From Pseudomonas marginalis (lineage in GTDB: Bacteria > Pseudomonadota > Gammaproteobacteria > Pseudomonadales > Pseudomonadaceae): a stretch of 64,000 bases of DNA. The notes beneath the pieces were generated by a model. It saw only the letters and a program-made list of their open reading frames with translations, made no database searches and was not told the DNA's origin. Positions 1-8,494 of this stretch are shown one piece after another (within the stretch, counting starts at the first letter, position 1; each line of letters begins with the position of its first letter). Made by a program: the position numbers and the translations under genes. The DNA lies in NCBI RefSeq assembly GCF_001645105.1, contig NZ_LKEG01000057.1:1-64000 (forward strand). The letters are read 5' to 3'.

Positions 1-103
1 AAAGAACGGGTACGTGTCGATAAAAGTGTTACCTATGTAAAGGTACTTTTTTGTAACCCATGTGGTTGTCCCGTACATGCCCCCACGCTCGGTGTGCCCG
101 TAA

Positions 104-253
104 TCCGACAGCCTGCAAAAGCTACCGGATTACTACAGCGCGTTACGCAATGTGGTGGCGGAAAATCGGCTGGCCTTTGTGCAGGAGGGTAAAGAAGGCG
201 CGACCTCTCCCGGGCTGGACGGCTGCGCGAAGGGCCGCGCGGATGACTTCTGA
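104..253 (+). pseudogene. Possible C-terminal gene remnant
   Basis: An open frame of 49 codons follows a TAA at 101-103 and ends at TGA 251-253. It reads as a plausible soluble protein tail (PDYYSALRNVVAENRLAFVQ) but has no start codon with a ribosome binding site and no recognisable family. It could be the decayed 3' end of a gene, or chance. The rest of 1-383 shows no other coding signal. Confidence 0.2.
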
Positions 254-383
254 TTCGAACCCCGCAGGGCTGTCATATCTTGCAGCAGCGTGCTTATAGC
301 CGGCACGCTTTGGCCTCTATAAGTTTGGCCTCACTTCGCTCCGACAGGCGAAGTAACCCTCTGCTCAATAGAAGGAAACATCC

Positions 384-590
384 ATGCTTAGCGCTATCAA
401 CCACTCACTGGGCAATATTCAATACACTCCCCTGCAGCAGGATGATGCAGAGCCCCAGCGCAAGAAGCGCAGCACTGATGCAATGCACACGCAACCGCAC
501 ACTGCCGACTCCACCCACACGGCAGCCAACGACCGACCCCGCAAGAACGGCGGCGGGCTAGACAGCCTGGGTCAGGGCAACATCCTTTAA
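384..590 (+). CDS. Small hypothetical protein, 68 aa
   Basis: The ATG at 384 is preceded by a good ribosome binding site (AAGGA, about seven bases upstream), which is the main reason to accept this gene. The product is hydrophilic and rich in Asn, Gln, Thr and His, with a basic PQRKKR patch near residue 25 and a Gly-rich tail; it has no signal peptide, membrane segment or family I recognise. A stem-loop follows the stop. It stands alone ahead of the phosphatase gene. Its low-complexity composition suggests a disordered protein. Confidence 0.5.
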   Translation: MLSAINHSLGNIQYTPLQQDDAEPQRKKRSTDAMHTQPHTADSTHTAANDRPRKNGGGLDSLGQGNIL

Positions 591-600
591 ACCGCCTTAT

Positions 601-626
601 ACGAAGGGCAGTGCACGGCCCTTCGT
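601..626. terminator. Stem-loop after small ORF
   Basis: ACGAAGGGC (601-609) and GCCCTTCGT (618-626) form a perfect 9-bp stem with an 8-base loop just after the 68-aa gene. There is no long T-run on the plus strand, so termination is only probable. Confidence 0.35.
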
Positions 627-701
627 ACTCGCCCTTAACAAAACCATGACATTCACTGGATTAATCTTGCCGGTTCTATCCAGTCTGGAATCCATAACTG
701 C

Positions 702-2591
702 ATGCCGCACACCGATACACTGCCCGCCGTACTGGCCGGCCCACTGCTGCGACGCCTCGAACCTCGGCGCCTGGTTATGTGGCTGGTGGGAAGTCGAGCA
801 CTGGCGTTGACGCTGAAGCTGCACCTGCCCGCGCAGACGGTGGAGATACGCCTCGACCAGTGCCAGGTCATCCCCGTGGGGCGCCATGCCTTTATCCACC
901 TGATCGATGTGCCGTTGAGCGATGCCCTGCCCCTCGACGTGGTCATCAGCTACGACCTGTTGTTCGACAACACCGGCATCGCCGACTGGGCACCGCACCT
1001 GCTGTACGCCGACGCCCAACTGCCCAGTTTCGTTTTGCACAGCCGTATCCATCAGTTGGTGCACGGCTCCTGCCGCAAACCCCATCACAGCGCCGACGAA
1101 GGCCTGCTGTGCGTCGACCGCCTGCTGGCCGACGCCCGTACCCCGGCCGACCGCCCAGCCCTGCTGATGATGAGTGGCGACCAAGTCTACGCCGACGATG
1201 TCGCCGGCCCGATGCTACGGGCGATACATGCGTTGATCACGCGCTTGGGCCTCTTCGACGAATACCTGGAGGGCGCCGTGGTGGATGACAGCGCCAGCCT
1301 CTATGGGCATCGCGCCAGTTATTACCATCGCGCCGACTTGCTGCCCGCACTGGACAGCAACGAAACCCTGCGCGAGCGGTTTTTTGGTGGCGTGAAAAAA
1401 CCGATCTTCACCAGCAGCACCGCCGACAATCACCTGGTGACCTTCGCTGAAGTCATCGCGATGTACTTGCTGGTGTGGTCGCCCACGCCCTGGACGTTGA
1501 TCGCACCGCAAACGCCGCAACTGAACACAGAAGAACAGCAGCGCTATGCCCGCGAACAGGTGCAGGTCGATACATTCCGCGACGGCCTGCCGGGCGTAGC
1601 GCGGGTCTTCGCCCACCTGTCCACCTTGATGATCTTTGACGATCACGACATCACCGACGACTGGAACCTCAGCGCACAGTGGGAAGAAACCGCCTACGGT
1701 CACCCGTTCTCCAAACGCATCATCGGCAACGCCCTGCTGGCCTATCTGCTGTGCCAGGGTTGGGGCAACCAGCCGGATGTGTTTGACGGGCTGATAAAGC
1801 AAAGCCAGGCGCTCACCCACCAGCCCCAGGCCAACCACCTGGATGCCGCCGCGCAGAATGAATTGCTCGAAGCGCTGCTCACGTTCCAGCACTGGCACTA
1901 CGTACTGCCCACCACCCCTGCGCTGGTGGTGCTCGACACTCGCACCCGCCGCTGGCGCAGCGAGTTCACCTTCAAGCAACCTTCCGGCCTGCTCGACTGG
2001 GAAGCCTTGAGCGAACTGCAACAGGAACTGCTCGACCACCCTTCAGCCATCATCGTCTCGCCCGCGCCGATCTTTGGCGTCAAGTTGATCGAGACGGTGC
2101 AGAAAATCTTCAGCTGGTGCGGCCACCCCTTGCTGGTGGACGCAGAGAACTGGATGGCCCATCGCGGCGCAGCCCAGGTGATCCTCAATATATTCCGCCA
2201 CTCGCGAACGCCGGGTAACTACGTGATCCTGTCAGGTGACGTGCATTACTCGTTCGTCTACGAAGTGCTGATCCGTCATCGCAACGCCGGCCCCCGGATC
2301 TGGCAGATCACCAGCAGCGGCATCAAGAACGAATTCCCTCCACGCTTGCTGGAATGGTTCGACCGCCTCAACCGCTGGCTCTACTCGCCGCGCTCGCCCC
2401 TCAACTGGTTCACCCGCCGACGCACCATGCAGGTGGTGCCGCATATTCCGGAACATGCCGAAGCGGGCGAACGATTATGGAATTCGGCAGGGATTGGCCA
2501 GGTGTTTTTCAACCTACAAGGCCAGCCTGAAGCGATTTACCAGCACAACGCGGATGGCAAGGGGCCGACGAGGATGGTGGCGCCGAAGTAA
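702..2591 (+). CDS. PhoD-like alkaline phosphatase family protein
   Basis: The 629-aa product resembles bacterial metallophosphatases of the PhoD-like family, which hydrolyse phosphomonoesters or diesters with a metal-dependent active site. Visible motifs are HGSCRKP near residue 125, MMSGDQVYADD near 155 (the metal-binding GDxxY block), FDDHDITDDWN near 310 (metal-binding DDHD) and LSGDVHYSF near 510. No Tat or Sec signal is seen, unlike classical secreted PhoD, so it is probably cytoplasmic. The ATG at 702 has a weak GGAA about 10 bases upstream. It is monocistronic. The substrate cannot be told from sequence. Confidence 0.88.
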   Translation: MPHTDTLPAVLAGPLLRRLEPRRLVMWLVGSRALALTLKLHLPAQTVEIRLDQCQVIPVGRHAFIHLIDVPLSDALPLDVVISYDLLFDNTGIADWAPHLLYADAQLPSFVLHSRIHQLVHGSCRKPHHSADEGLLCVDRLLADARTPADRPALLMMSGDQVYADDVAGPMLRAIHALITRLGLFDEYLEGAVVDDSASLYGHRASYYHRADLLPALDSNETLRERFFGGVKKPIFTSSTADNHLVTFAEVIAMYLLVWSPTPWTLIAPQTPQLNTEEQQRYAREQVQVDTFRDGLPGVARVFAHLSTLMIFDDHDITDDWNLSAQWEETAYGHPFSKRIIGNALLAYLLCQGWGNQPDVFDGLIKQSQALTHQPQANHLDAAAQNELLEALLTFQHWHYVLPTTPALVVLDTRTRRWRSEFTFKQPSGLLDWEALSELQQELLDHPSAIIVSPAPIFGVKLIETVQKIFSWCGHPLLVDAENWMAHRGAAQVILNIFRHSRTPGNYVILSGDVHYSFVYEVLIRHRNAGPRIWQITSSGIKNEFPPRLLEWFDRLNRWLYSPRSPLNWFTRRRTMQVVPHIPEHAEAGERLWNSAGIGQVFFNLQGQPEAIYQHNADGKGPTRMVAPK

Positions 2592-2626
2592 CCCTTCCCA
2601 CAGATATGAAAGCACGTTCACACCAA

Positions 2627-2682
2627 GCTTGTGGAAATTTCACAAGCATCTGTTTTAGTTGAATTTATTTGAAAAAATTCAA
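2627..2682. other. Two hairpins downstream of phosphatase gene
   Basis: GCTTGTG/CACAAGC (2627-2633 and 2641-2647) and TTGAATTT/AAATTCAA (2659-2666 and 2675-2682) are perfect short inverted repeats in an AT-rich spacer. They may help end the phosphatase transcript or shield the toxin-antitoxin operon from read-through, but neither is a classical terminator. Confidence 0.3.
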
Positions 2683-2750
2683 CCCCGTCTTCATTCAAAA
2701 AAAGTGCCAGGCTCTGACCTCTCCTCGCGATAAGCCTTATCAATCGCCGA

Positions 2751-2778
2751 TGGTCAAATGAACCTTTTTTGGTACACT
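2751..2778 (+). promoter_or_regulatory. Probable sigma-70 promoter of the toxin-antitoxin operon
   Basis: TGGTCA (2751-2756), a 16-base spacer, then TGGTACACT with -10 TACACT (2773-2778) and an extended -10 TG. Transcription would start near 2784, which is the GTG start codon of the toxin gene, so the message may be leaderless. Confidence 0.5.
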
Positions 2779-2783
2779 CTCCA

Positions 2784-3125
2784 GTGAACGACCTACATTT
2801 CGTGCTGAACGTTGTTTTCTATCGAACCGATGCGGGTAACGAGCCGGTACGCGAATGGTTAATGGAGCTACCTAGGGAAGCCAGAAAACTCATAGGTATC
2901 GACATCAAATCCGTCCAGATCGGATGGCCGCAGGGAATGCCTCTGGTTCGAAAGCTGGAGCACCGGCTTTGGGAGGTCAGAACCGATCTTGGGGGGCATA
3001 TCGCACGGGTGATTTTTACGCTGGTTGACGGTGAGATCGTGCTGCTGCACGGCTTCATTAAAAAGAGCCAGAAAACGCCTGTGGTAGAGCTGGATACCGC
3101 GCGGCGTCGTAAAAACAAGCTATGA
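2784..3125 (+). CDS. HigB/RelE-type toxin (Gp49-like)
   Basis: This 113-aa protein has the layout of the phage-derived Gp49-like/HigB group of RelE-fold toxins, ribosome-associated mRNA endonucleases: VVFYRTDAGNEPVREWL at the start, a central LEHRLWEVRTDLGGHIARVIF strand block (around residues 57-77) and the FIKKSQKTP end. I chose GTG 2784 because the upstream TTG at 2769 lies before the probable -10 element. No Shine-Dalgarno sequence is seen, which fits a leaderless message. Toxin precedes antitoxin by 10 bp, the usual higBA order. The basic tail (TARRRKNKL) is typical. Activity is inferred from family and context. Confidence 0.85.
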   Translation: MNDLHFVLNVVFYRTDAGNEPVREWLMELPREARKLIGIDIKSVQIGWPQGMPLVRKLEHRLWEVRTDLGGHIARVIFTLVDGEIVLLHGFIKKSQKTPVVELDTARRRKNKL

Positions 3126-3135
3126 GGAAAACCAC

Positions 3136-3444
3136 ATGAACAAACATATCGGCTCCAACTTCGACGATTTTCTCAACGACAACGGGCTCATTGAGGAAGT
3201 ATCCGCCGGAGCGTTGAAACGTGTTATCGCCTGGCAGTTGGCTGAAGCGATGAAGGCGCAGAAAATCAGCAAAAAAGCGCTGGCTGAACGTATGCATACC
3301 AGCCGCACCGCCGTAGATCGCGCACTCGATCAGAACGATGCAGGCATGACATTGGCCACTCTGGCAAGTGCAGCACGGGCACTGGGCCAACGGGTAGAAG
3401 TTCGGCTTGTACCTGATTCAGACGCAAGGCTCTCGATAAACTGA
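3136..3444 (+). CDS. HigA-like XRE antitoxin
   Basis: The 102-aa product has a helix-turn-helix of the XRE class at about residues 38-85 (AMKAQKISKKALAERMHTSR, then AVDRALD). HigA-type antitoxins bind their toxin and repress their own promoter. An AGGA ribosome binding site lies six bases before ATG 3136, and the gene starts 10 bp after the toxin stop, so the pair is a two-gene operon with the strong translation signal on the antitoxin. The N-terminal 35 residues probably form the toxin contact region. Function is inferred from family and from the adjacent toxin. Confidence 0.85.
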   Translation: MNKHIGSNFDDFLNDNGLIEEVSAGALKRVIAWQLAEAMKAQKISKKALAERMHTSRTAVDRALDQNDAGMTLATLASAARALGQRVEVRLVPDSDARLSIN

Positions 3445-3635
3445 AACACTGCGTGACCCTTGGATATCGGGAAACACATCTACAAAAATGCAGCAATAGC
3501 CAAAAGCCATCAACCTTTAGCCGTACATCTGCCCTATTCAAAGCATCCAAGCCCCGTTGTACAGTAGCGCCAGCCACGGAGTATCGGCGTCAACAATGGC
3601 AGGCCTTGACGCCTGCCCACGCAAGGAATGCGCAG

Positions 3636-4646
3636 ATGGACGATACCTCCGACAACACTCCGTTGAGGCAAGATTTCTCTCACTTCAACGCCGACATGCT
3701 GCACACCGTCCTGGAGTTGGTCAGCGATGGGATCTGGGATTGGAACGCCAATACCGGGTTCGTCTATCGCAACCCAGGGTGGTACGAAATGCTCGGCTAT
3801 CCCCGCCATGCGCTGGAGAACAGCGTGTTCACTTGGGAAAACGTGATTCACCCGGAGGACTATCCTCAGGTGATGAAGCTGTTTGACGATTACATTCACC
3901 GTCGGGCGCCCCACTATCAAGCCGAGTACCGTTGCCGCAAAAAAGATGGCAGCTACCTGTGGATCGAAGATCGAGGCTACGTGATTGCCCGTAATGCTGA
4001 CGGCTCCGTGGCGCGCATGGTGGGCGCCCACCGCGACATTCATCTCAGAAAATGTTCCGTCGAACAGTTGGAACGACGCAATCAATCCCTCGAAGCGCTG
4101 GTGGCAGAACGCACGCACGAGCTGTCGCGGGTCAATCAGCAGTTGCAACTTCAGTTGGACGAGAACCGCTCAATGGCCGAGCGGGATGCACTGACCCTGG
4201 TCGCCAACCGCTATCGCCTGGAAAAAATGCTGCTGGAAGAATGTGACCGTGCCCAGCGCTTTCGCCTGCCGCTTTCACTGATTGCGATGGATATCGATGA
4301 TTTCAAGCCGATCAATGACCGTTACGGTCATGGCGTGGGCGACCAGACGCTGGTACGGGTGGTGGAATGCCTGGAACACGCTATTCGCCCCGATGACCTA
4401 CTGGCCCGCTGGGGTGGCGATGAGTTTGTGCTGGTCCTGCCAAAGACCTCGCTGGAGGTTGCAACAGCATTGGCAGAGCGCATTCGGCAAACGTTGAAGA
4501 ACATCCCGAGTGGTGACTTCAAGGTCACCCTGAGCCTGGGCGTGGCCCAGCGAAAAACGCATGAAGCCCCCGCCGCCCTGATGATGCGCGCCGACCAGGC
4601 GCTGTATCGCGCAAAGGCTGCGGGAAAGGACGGGGTGTCGGTGTAA
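3636..4646 (+). CDS. PAS-GGDEF diguanylate cyclase
   Basis: The product (336 aa) makes cyclic-di-GMP. A PAS domain with PAC segment (about residues 20-140; SDGIWDWNANTGFVYRNPGW, then the KDGSYLWIEDRG core) is followed by a coiled-coil linker (LEALVAERTHEL, 150-180) and a GGDEF domain. The catalytic signature is intact (RWGGDEF). RPDD sits five residues before it, the position of the RxxD inhibitory site, so product inhibition is expected. There are no membrane segments, so it is cytoplasmic. The open frame extends up to 3453, but ATG 3636 has AAGGA nine bases upstream and starts just before the PAS fold. The PAS ligand is unknown. Confidence 0.9.
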   Translation: MDDTSDNTPLRQDFSHFNADMLHTVLELVSDGIWDWNANTGFVYRNPGWYEMLGYPRHALENSVFTWENVIHPEDYPQVMKLFDDYIHRRAPHYQAEYRCRKKDGSYLWIEDRGYVIARNADGSVARMVGAHRDIHLRKCSVEQLERRNQSLEALVAERTHELSRVNQQLQLQLDENRSMAERDALTLVANRYRLEKMLLEECDRAQRFRLPLSLIAMDIDDFKPINDRYGHGVGDQTLVRVVECLEHAIRPDDLLARWGGDEFVLVLPKTSLEVATALAERIRQTLKNIPSGDFKVTLSLGVAQRKTHEAPAALMMRADQALYRAKAAGKDGVSV

Positions 4647-4658
4647 CACCCCGCAAGG

Positions 4659-5687
4659 CTATCGAACCGGCGGCGCGTACTGGATGCCGCCGTTGTTCCA
4701 CAGCGCATTGAGCCCGCGCTTGATCTTCAGCACGCTGCCCTGGCCGATATTGCGCTCGAACACTTCGCCGTAGTTGCCCACTTGCTTGACGATCTGCACC
4801 ACCCAGTCCTTGCGCAGTTTCAGGTCTTTGCCGTATTCGCCGTCGGCACCCAGCAAGCGTGCAATGTCAGGGTTCTTGGTGGTCTTGGCCTGCTCTTCGA
4901 CGTTCTGCGAGGTGATGCCCATTTCCTCGGCATTGAGCATGGCGAACAGGGTCCACTTGACGATGCTGAACCACTCGTCATCGCCTTTACGCACCAGCGG
5001 CCCCAACGGCTCCTTGGAGATCACTTCCGGCAGCACCACGAACTCGTCAGGGTGGGCCATCTTGATGCGCTGGGCGTACAGGCCCGACTGGTCGGTGGTC
5101 AGCACGTCACACCGCCCGGCCTCCAGGCCCTTGGCGCTTTCGTCGGCCGTGTCGAAGGTGATCGGCGTGTACTTCATGCCATTGGTACGGAAGTAATCGG
5201 AGACATTGAGTTCGGTGGTGGTACCCGCCTGGATGCACACCGTCGCGCCGTCCAATTGCTTGGCACCGGTGACGCCCAACTTGTTGTTCACCAGAAAGCC
5301 GATGCCGTCGTAGTAAGTCACACCGGTAAACACCAGGCCCATGCCCGAGTCACGGGAGCTGGTCCATGTGGTGTTGCGTGAGATCACGTCGATCTCACCG
5401 GACTGCAGCGCAGTGAAGCGCTCCTTGGCGGTCAACTGGGTAAACTTCACTTTCGATGCATCGCCGAAGACCGCCGCCGCCACCGCGTGGCACACGTCCA
5501 CATCGATGCCGGTCATCTTGCCATTGCTGTCCGGTACGCCGAAGCCCGGCAGCCCGTCACTGACGCCGCATTGGATGAAGCCTTTTTTCTGGATGGCGTC
5601 CAAGGTCACGCCTGCCTGAGCGGTGCTCGCCAGGCTAAGGGCGGCGGTGGCACCGATCGCGGCCAACGTCGTTTTGAATGGGTTCAT
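4659..5687 (-). CDS. aapJ: Amino-acid ABC transporter periplasmic binding protein, AapJ-like
   Basis: The 342-aa protein has a Sec signal peptide (ending STAQA-GVT near residue 25) and the SBP family 3 fold of general L-amino-acid binding proteins such as Rhizobium AapJ: FIQCGVSDGLPGFGVPDSNG, IDVDVCHAVAAAVFGD and the RNTTWTSSRDSG ligand region. It would capture polar amino acids in the periplasm. In related genomes aapJ is followed by aapQ, aapM and aapP; here the downstream neighbour is the convergent cyclase gene 12 bp away, so this copy is orphaned and must share permease parts encoded elsewhere. The full-length frame and intact signal argue against a pseudogene. Confidence 0.88.
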   Translation of the reverse strand: MNPFKTTLAAIGATAALSLASTAQAGVTLDAIQKKGFIQCGVSDGLPGFGVPDSNGKMTGIDVDVCHAVAAAVFGDASKVKFTQLTAKERFTALQSGEIDVISRNTTWTSSRDSGMGLVFTGVTYYDGIGFLVNNKLGVTGAKQLDGATVCIQAGTTTELNVSDYFRTNGMKYTPITFDTADESAKGLEAGRCDVLTTDQSGLYAQRIKMAHPDEFVVLPEVISKEPLGPLVRKGDDEWFSIVKWTLFAMLNAEEMGITSQNVEEQAKTTKNPDIARLLGADGEYGKDLKLRKDWVVQIVKQVGNYGEVFERNIGQGSVLKIKRGLNALWNNGGIQYAPPVR

Positions 5688-5852
5688 GCAAGGCTCTCCC
5701 TGTCATTCCTTATTATTCGGCGCCCCACAGCCCGCGCCGGTTTATAGTGCTGCCGGGCAGTATCAACGGCTTATACCGCTGCCACAAACGACCTTTAGGC
5801 AAAGGCTCCTTCCGATTTGGAATGAACTGCATGATTTCAAAACGCTTGACCC

Positions 5853-6161
5853 CTTCGTTTTGCGGCGAAACATCCGAACATTCACTTGGATGTGCGCAAC
5901 GAGCTGGAGCCTTTTGACGTGTTGCAGGCCAAGGCCGATATCGCGTTTTTCTTCGGCCAGGGCTCATGGCCGGGGGCGACTTGCATCGAGCTGTTCCGTG
6001 AGGCGGTGGTGCCGGTGTGTGCACCGGGTTTTGTCGCCGAGCGCAGCGATGCTTTCGGCGCGCACTTTATTGCGCATGCCGAACATGCCGGTGAGATTCC
6101 CAAGGTGAACGCTTTCCTGAACTGGATGGTGGAATACACCCGAGCACATCCCGACTTTTAA
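5853..6161 (+). pseudogene. Truncated LysR-family regulator (effector domain only)
   Basis: The frame begins directly after an in-frame TGA (5847-5849) and reads LRFAAKHPNIHLDVRNELEP, then FDVLQAKADIAFFFGQG and a VVPVCAPGF strand, ending WMVEYTRAHPDF. This is the effector-binding domain of a GcvA-type LysR regulator, with the middle compressed and the whole DNA-binding half missing. No start codon with a ribosome binding site exists. It lies 89 bp before the aminotransferase gene and was probably the regulator of that gene or of the neighbouring binding-protein gene. Confidence 0.75.
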
Positions 6162-6250
6162 TAATGACCCGGCGATTTTATTTCGTTTGCGACAAGGGCG
6201 GGCACCCGGCTTAGATAAAAACAAACCCGTCACAGCCGAGTCCCCGATTC

Positions 6251-7504
6251 ATGAGCCGCGAAACCATCAGCCAGTCGATTTCCATCGTTCACCCCATCAG
6301 CCTCAGCCACGGTAAAAACGCCGAGGTCTGGGACACTTCGGGCAAACGCTATATCGATTTTGTCGGCGGTATCGGCGTGCTCAACCTCGGCCATTGTCAC
6401 CCTGGCGTGGTCGAGGCAATTCGTGAACAGGCGACCCGGCTGACCCATTACGCGTTCAACGCCGCGCCTCACACGCCCTACCTCGAGCTGATGGATCGCC
6501 TGACGGCGTTCATCCCGGTGGACTACGCGGTCAGCGGCATGCTCACCAACAGCGGCGCGGAAGCGGCGGAAAACGCGCTGAAAATTGTGCGCGGCGCCAC
6601 CGGCCGTACGGCGGTGATCGCTTTTGACGGCGCCTTCCATGGCCGCACCCTGGCCACGCTCAACCTCAACGGCAAGGTGGCGCCCTACAAACAAAAGGTC
6701 GGTGTACTGCCGGGCCCGGTGTATCACCTGCCCTACCCCAGCGCCGACAACGGCGTGACCTGCGCCGAAGCGCTGAAGGCCATGGACCGTTTGTTCAGCG
6801 TGGAAATCGACGTCAACGACGTAGCGTGTTTCATTATCGAGCCGGTGCAGGGCGAAGGGGGTTTCCTTGCGCTGGACATCGCGTTCGCCCAGGCCCTGCG
6901 GCGCTTTTGCGATGCGCACGACATCCTGCTGATTGCCGATGAAATCCAGTCGGGTTTTGGTCGTACCGGCCAACGTTTCGCGTTCTCGCGCCTGGGTATC
7001 GAACCGGACTTGATCCTGTTGGGTAAAAGCATCGCGGGCGGTGTGCCGCTGGGCGCAGTCGTCGGACGCAAGGCGCTGATGGACAACCTGCCCAAAGGCG
7101 GCCTGGGCGGAACCTATTCCGGCAACCCCATCGCCTGTGCGGCGGCCTTGGCCACGCTGGATGCAATGACCGATGAGCATTTGAAAACCTGGGGCTCGCA
7201 ACAGGAAGAGGCCATCGTCCGCCGTTATGAAACCTGGCGCGCACAGGGCCTGACACCCTACCTCGGCCGGCTCACCGGCGTCGGCGCCATGCGCGGTATC
7301 GAGCTGGCCAACGCCGATGGCACCCCAGCGCCAAAACAGCTGGCTCAATTATTGAGCCTGGCGCGGGACGCCGGGTTGCTGCTGATGCCCAGCGGCAAGG
7401 CGCGGCACATCATCCGTTTGCTGGCACCGCTGACCATCGAGCCGGCAGTGCTGGAGGAAGGCCTGGATATCCTCGAGGCCTGCTTCAAGCAGTTGGACTC
7501 ATAA
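6251..7504 (+). CDS. Class III PLP aminotransferase, GabT-like
   Basis: The 417-aa enzyme is a fold-type I, class III omega-aminotransferase that moves an amino group from a substrate such as 4-aminobutyrate, 5-aminovalerate or 2-aminoadipate to 2-oxoglutarate. The PLP lysine is K259 in LLGKSIAGGVPLGAV, the PLP aspartate is D230 (LIADEIQSGFGRTG), and TNSGAEAAENA at 99-109 binds the cofactor phosphate. Length is normal. The gene is monocistronic, preceded by the LysR remnant. gabD or davD is absent beside it, so the exact substrate is open. Its relatives are usually named 4-aminobutyrate or 2-aminoadipate transaminase. Confidence 0.88.
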   Translation: MSRETISQSISIVHPISLSHGKNAEVWDTSGKRYIDFVGGIGVLNLGHCHPGVVEAIREQATRLTHYAFNAAPHTPYLELMDRLTAFIPVDYAVSGMLTNSGAEAAENALKIVRGATGRTAVIAFDGAFHGRTLATLNLNGKVAPYKQKVGVLPGPVYHLPYPSADNGVTCAEALKAMDRLFSVEIDVNDVACFIIEPVQGEGGFLALDIAFAQALRRFCDAHDILLIADEIQSGFGRTGQRFAFSRLGIEPDLILLGKSIAGGVPLGAVVGRKALMDNLPKGGLGGTYSGNPIACAAALATLDAMTDEHLKTWGSQQEEAIVRRYETWRAQGLTPYLGRLTGVGAMRGIELANADGTPAPKQLAQLLSLARDAGLLLMPSGKARHIIRLLAPLTIEPAVLEEGLDILEACFKQLDS

Positions 7505-7529
7505 CGCTTATCGACGGGTTTGCCGCCCT

Positions 7530-7700
7530 GCCCGACAGGAATGTCTCATGAACGCCGATCGGCAAACCGCCGGCCATCGCCTTGGGTTGCTTGGCGGTGT
7601 GGCAGGCGATGCCGTCGCCCGCCAGTTGAGGGCATTGTGCTGCCTTGACCTGATCCCCCTGCGCGCTGAAAATGCGCGACGCTTTTTTGTCCTCGTTTAC
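7530..7700 (-). pseudogene. Decayed cytochrome c fragment
   Basis: The minus strand reads QLAGDGIACHTAKQPKAMAG followed by GLPIG. This resembles the haem site of cytochrome c subunits of membrane alcohol or gluconate dehydrogenases, where GDCVACHTA is followed a few residues later by FAGGLPI. The first haem cysteine is replaced by glycine (GGC instead of TGC) and there is no start codon, so the fragment cannot bind haem covalently. It fills the spacer between the aminotransferase and the next gene. The similarity is from memory of the motif and needs an alignment. Confidence 0.45.
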
Positions 7701-7718
7701 TGAAGTAGTGAAATTTCA

Positions 7719-8438
7719 ATGTCCGATTCTTACACCGAAAAATCCGCCCCCGAAGAATCCGTAATCGCCTTGCAGTCCAAAGCCGAGTACGAAAACGCCA
7801 TCAATCTTTCACAGCATGTGCCGGCCGCCAAGATCATCAGCGAGATGGTGCTGGACGCTTTCCACACCTCCAAGGAAAGCGACCAGATCCGCGAGCTGCG
7901 CGTGGCGATCCGCCAGGCCCACGACGCCTTCGACGACGACAAGGCCTATGACCTGATGGGCCAGCTCAAGCAACTCAAGGATGCAGAAGCCGCGGACAAC
8001 GCCGCCCTGGAAAACCTGAGCAGCCAGTTTTCCATCAGTCGCATCCTGTCCAGCTTCAAGGACGACCCCGAGTTTCAGGAGTTGGTCTACGGTTTGGCGT
8101 TGAAGGTGCTGAACCAGAGCCACCAGGCCATCAGCAACCCGAGCGCCGGCAAGAGCAAGGCGTCACGGCCCAAGAAAGAAGCCGAGGTGTTTGTGATCAG
8201 CAAGGATGGCATCAGCGTCACCCTGCCGCTGCGCACGCCGCGCTCGAAGCTGAACGTTGACCGTGAGGCGTTCGAGTTTTTGGGCTTCAGCTTTGTGGGT
8301 GAAGGCGATGAAGCGGAGCTGGAGGTGGAGAGCTTTGTGGATAACGCCGGCGCCGAGCAGCCGTTGAGCCGCAAGAGCGTGATCACTGCGTTGCAGCAGC
8401 AGACGGCGTTTGAGGGGTACAGCATCGCGCAGCAGTAA
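7719..8438 (+). CDS. Hypothetical protein, 239 aa
   Basis: I do not recognise a family. The protein is acidic and mostly helical in its first 130 residues (AYDLMGQLKQLKDAEAADNA suggests a coiled coil near 80-105). It then has a Lys/Ser linker (SAGKSKASRPKKEAEVF, about 142-158) and a strand-rich C-terminal domain (FVISKDGISVTLPLRTPRSK onward) whose shape recalls a small DNA- or RNA-binding module. There is no signal peptide or membrane segment. ATG 7719 follows a weak purine stretch. Codon use matches its neighbours. It converges on the aminotransferase gene and shares the stem-loop at 8437-8494. Confidence 0.82.
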   Translation: MSDSYTEKSAPEESVIALQSKAEYENAINLSQHVPAAKIISEMVLDAFHTSKESDQIRELRVAIRQAHDAFDDDKAYDLMGQLKQLKDAEAADNAALENLSSQFSISRILSSFKDDPEFQELVYGLALKVLNQSHQAISNPSAGKSKASRPKKEAEVFVISKDGISVTLPLRTPRSKLNVDREAFEFLGFSFVGEGDEAELEVESFVDNAGAEQPLSRKSVITALQQQTAFEGYSIAQQ

Positions 8439-8494
8439 CTGACACTATGGAGTAACTGTGGGAGCCTCCTCCCACAGCTTGAATTGTGTCAGTT
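8437..8494. terminator. Nested inverted repeat between convergent genes
   Basis: An outer 9-bp pair, AACTGACAC (8437-8445) and GTGTCAGTT (8486-8494), encloses an inner hairpin CTGTGGGAG/CTCCCACAG (8456-8464 and 8469-8477). The stop codons of both convergent genes fall in the outer stem. It probably ends both transcripts; there is no T-run. Confidence 0.5.

Noticed and set aside
3453..3635. Upstream extension of the diguanylate cyclase to GTG 3453
   Set aside because: The added residues are unlike a domain, and ATG 3636 has a good ribosome binding site just before the PAS fold.
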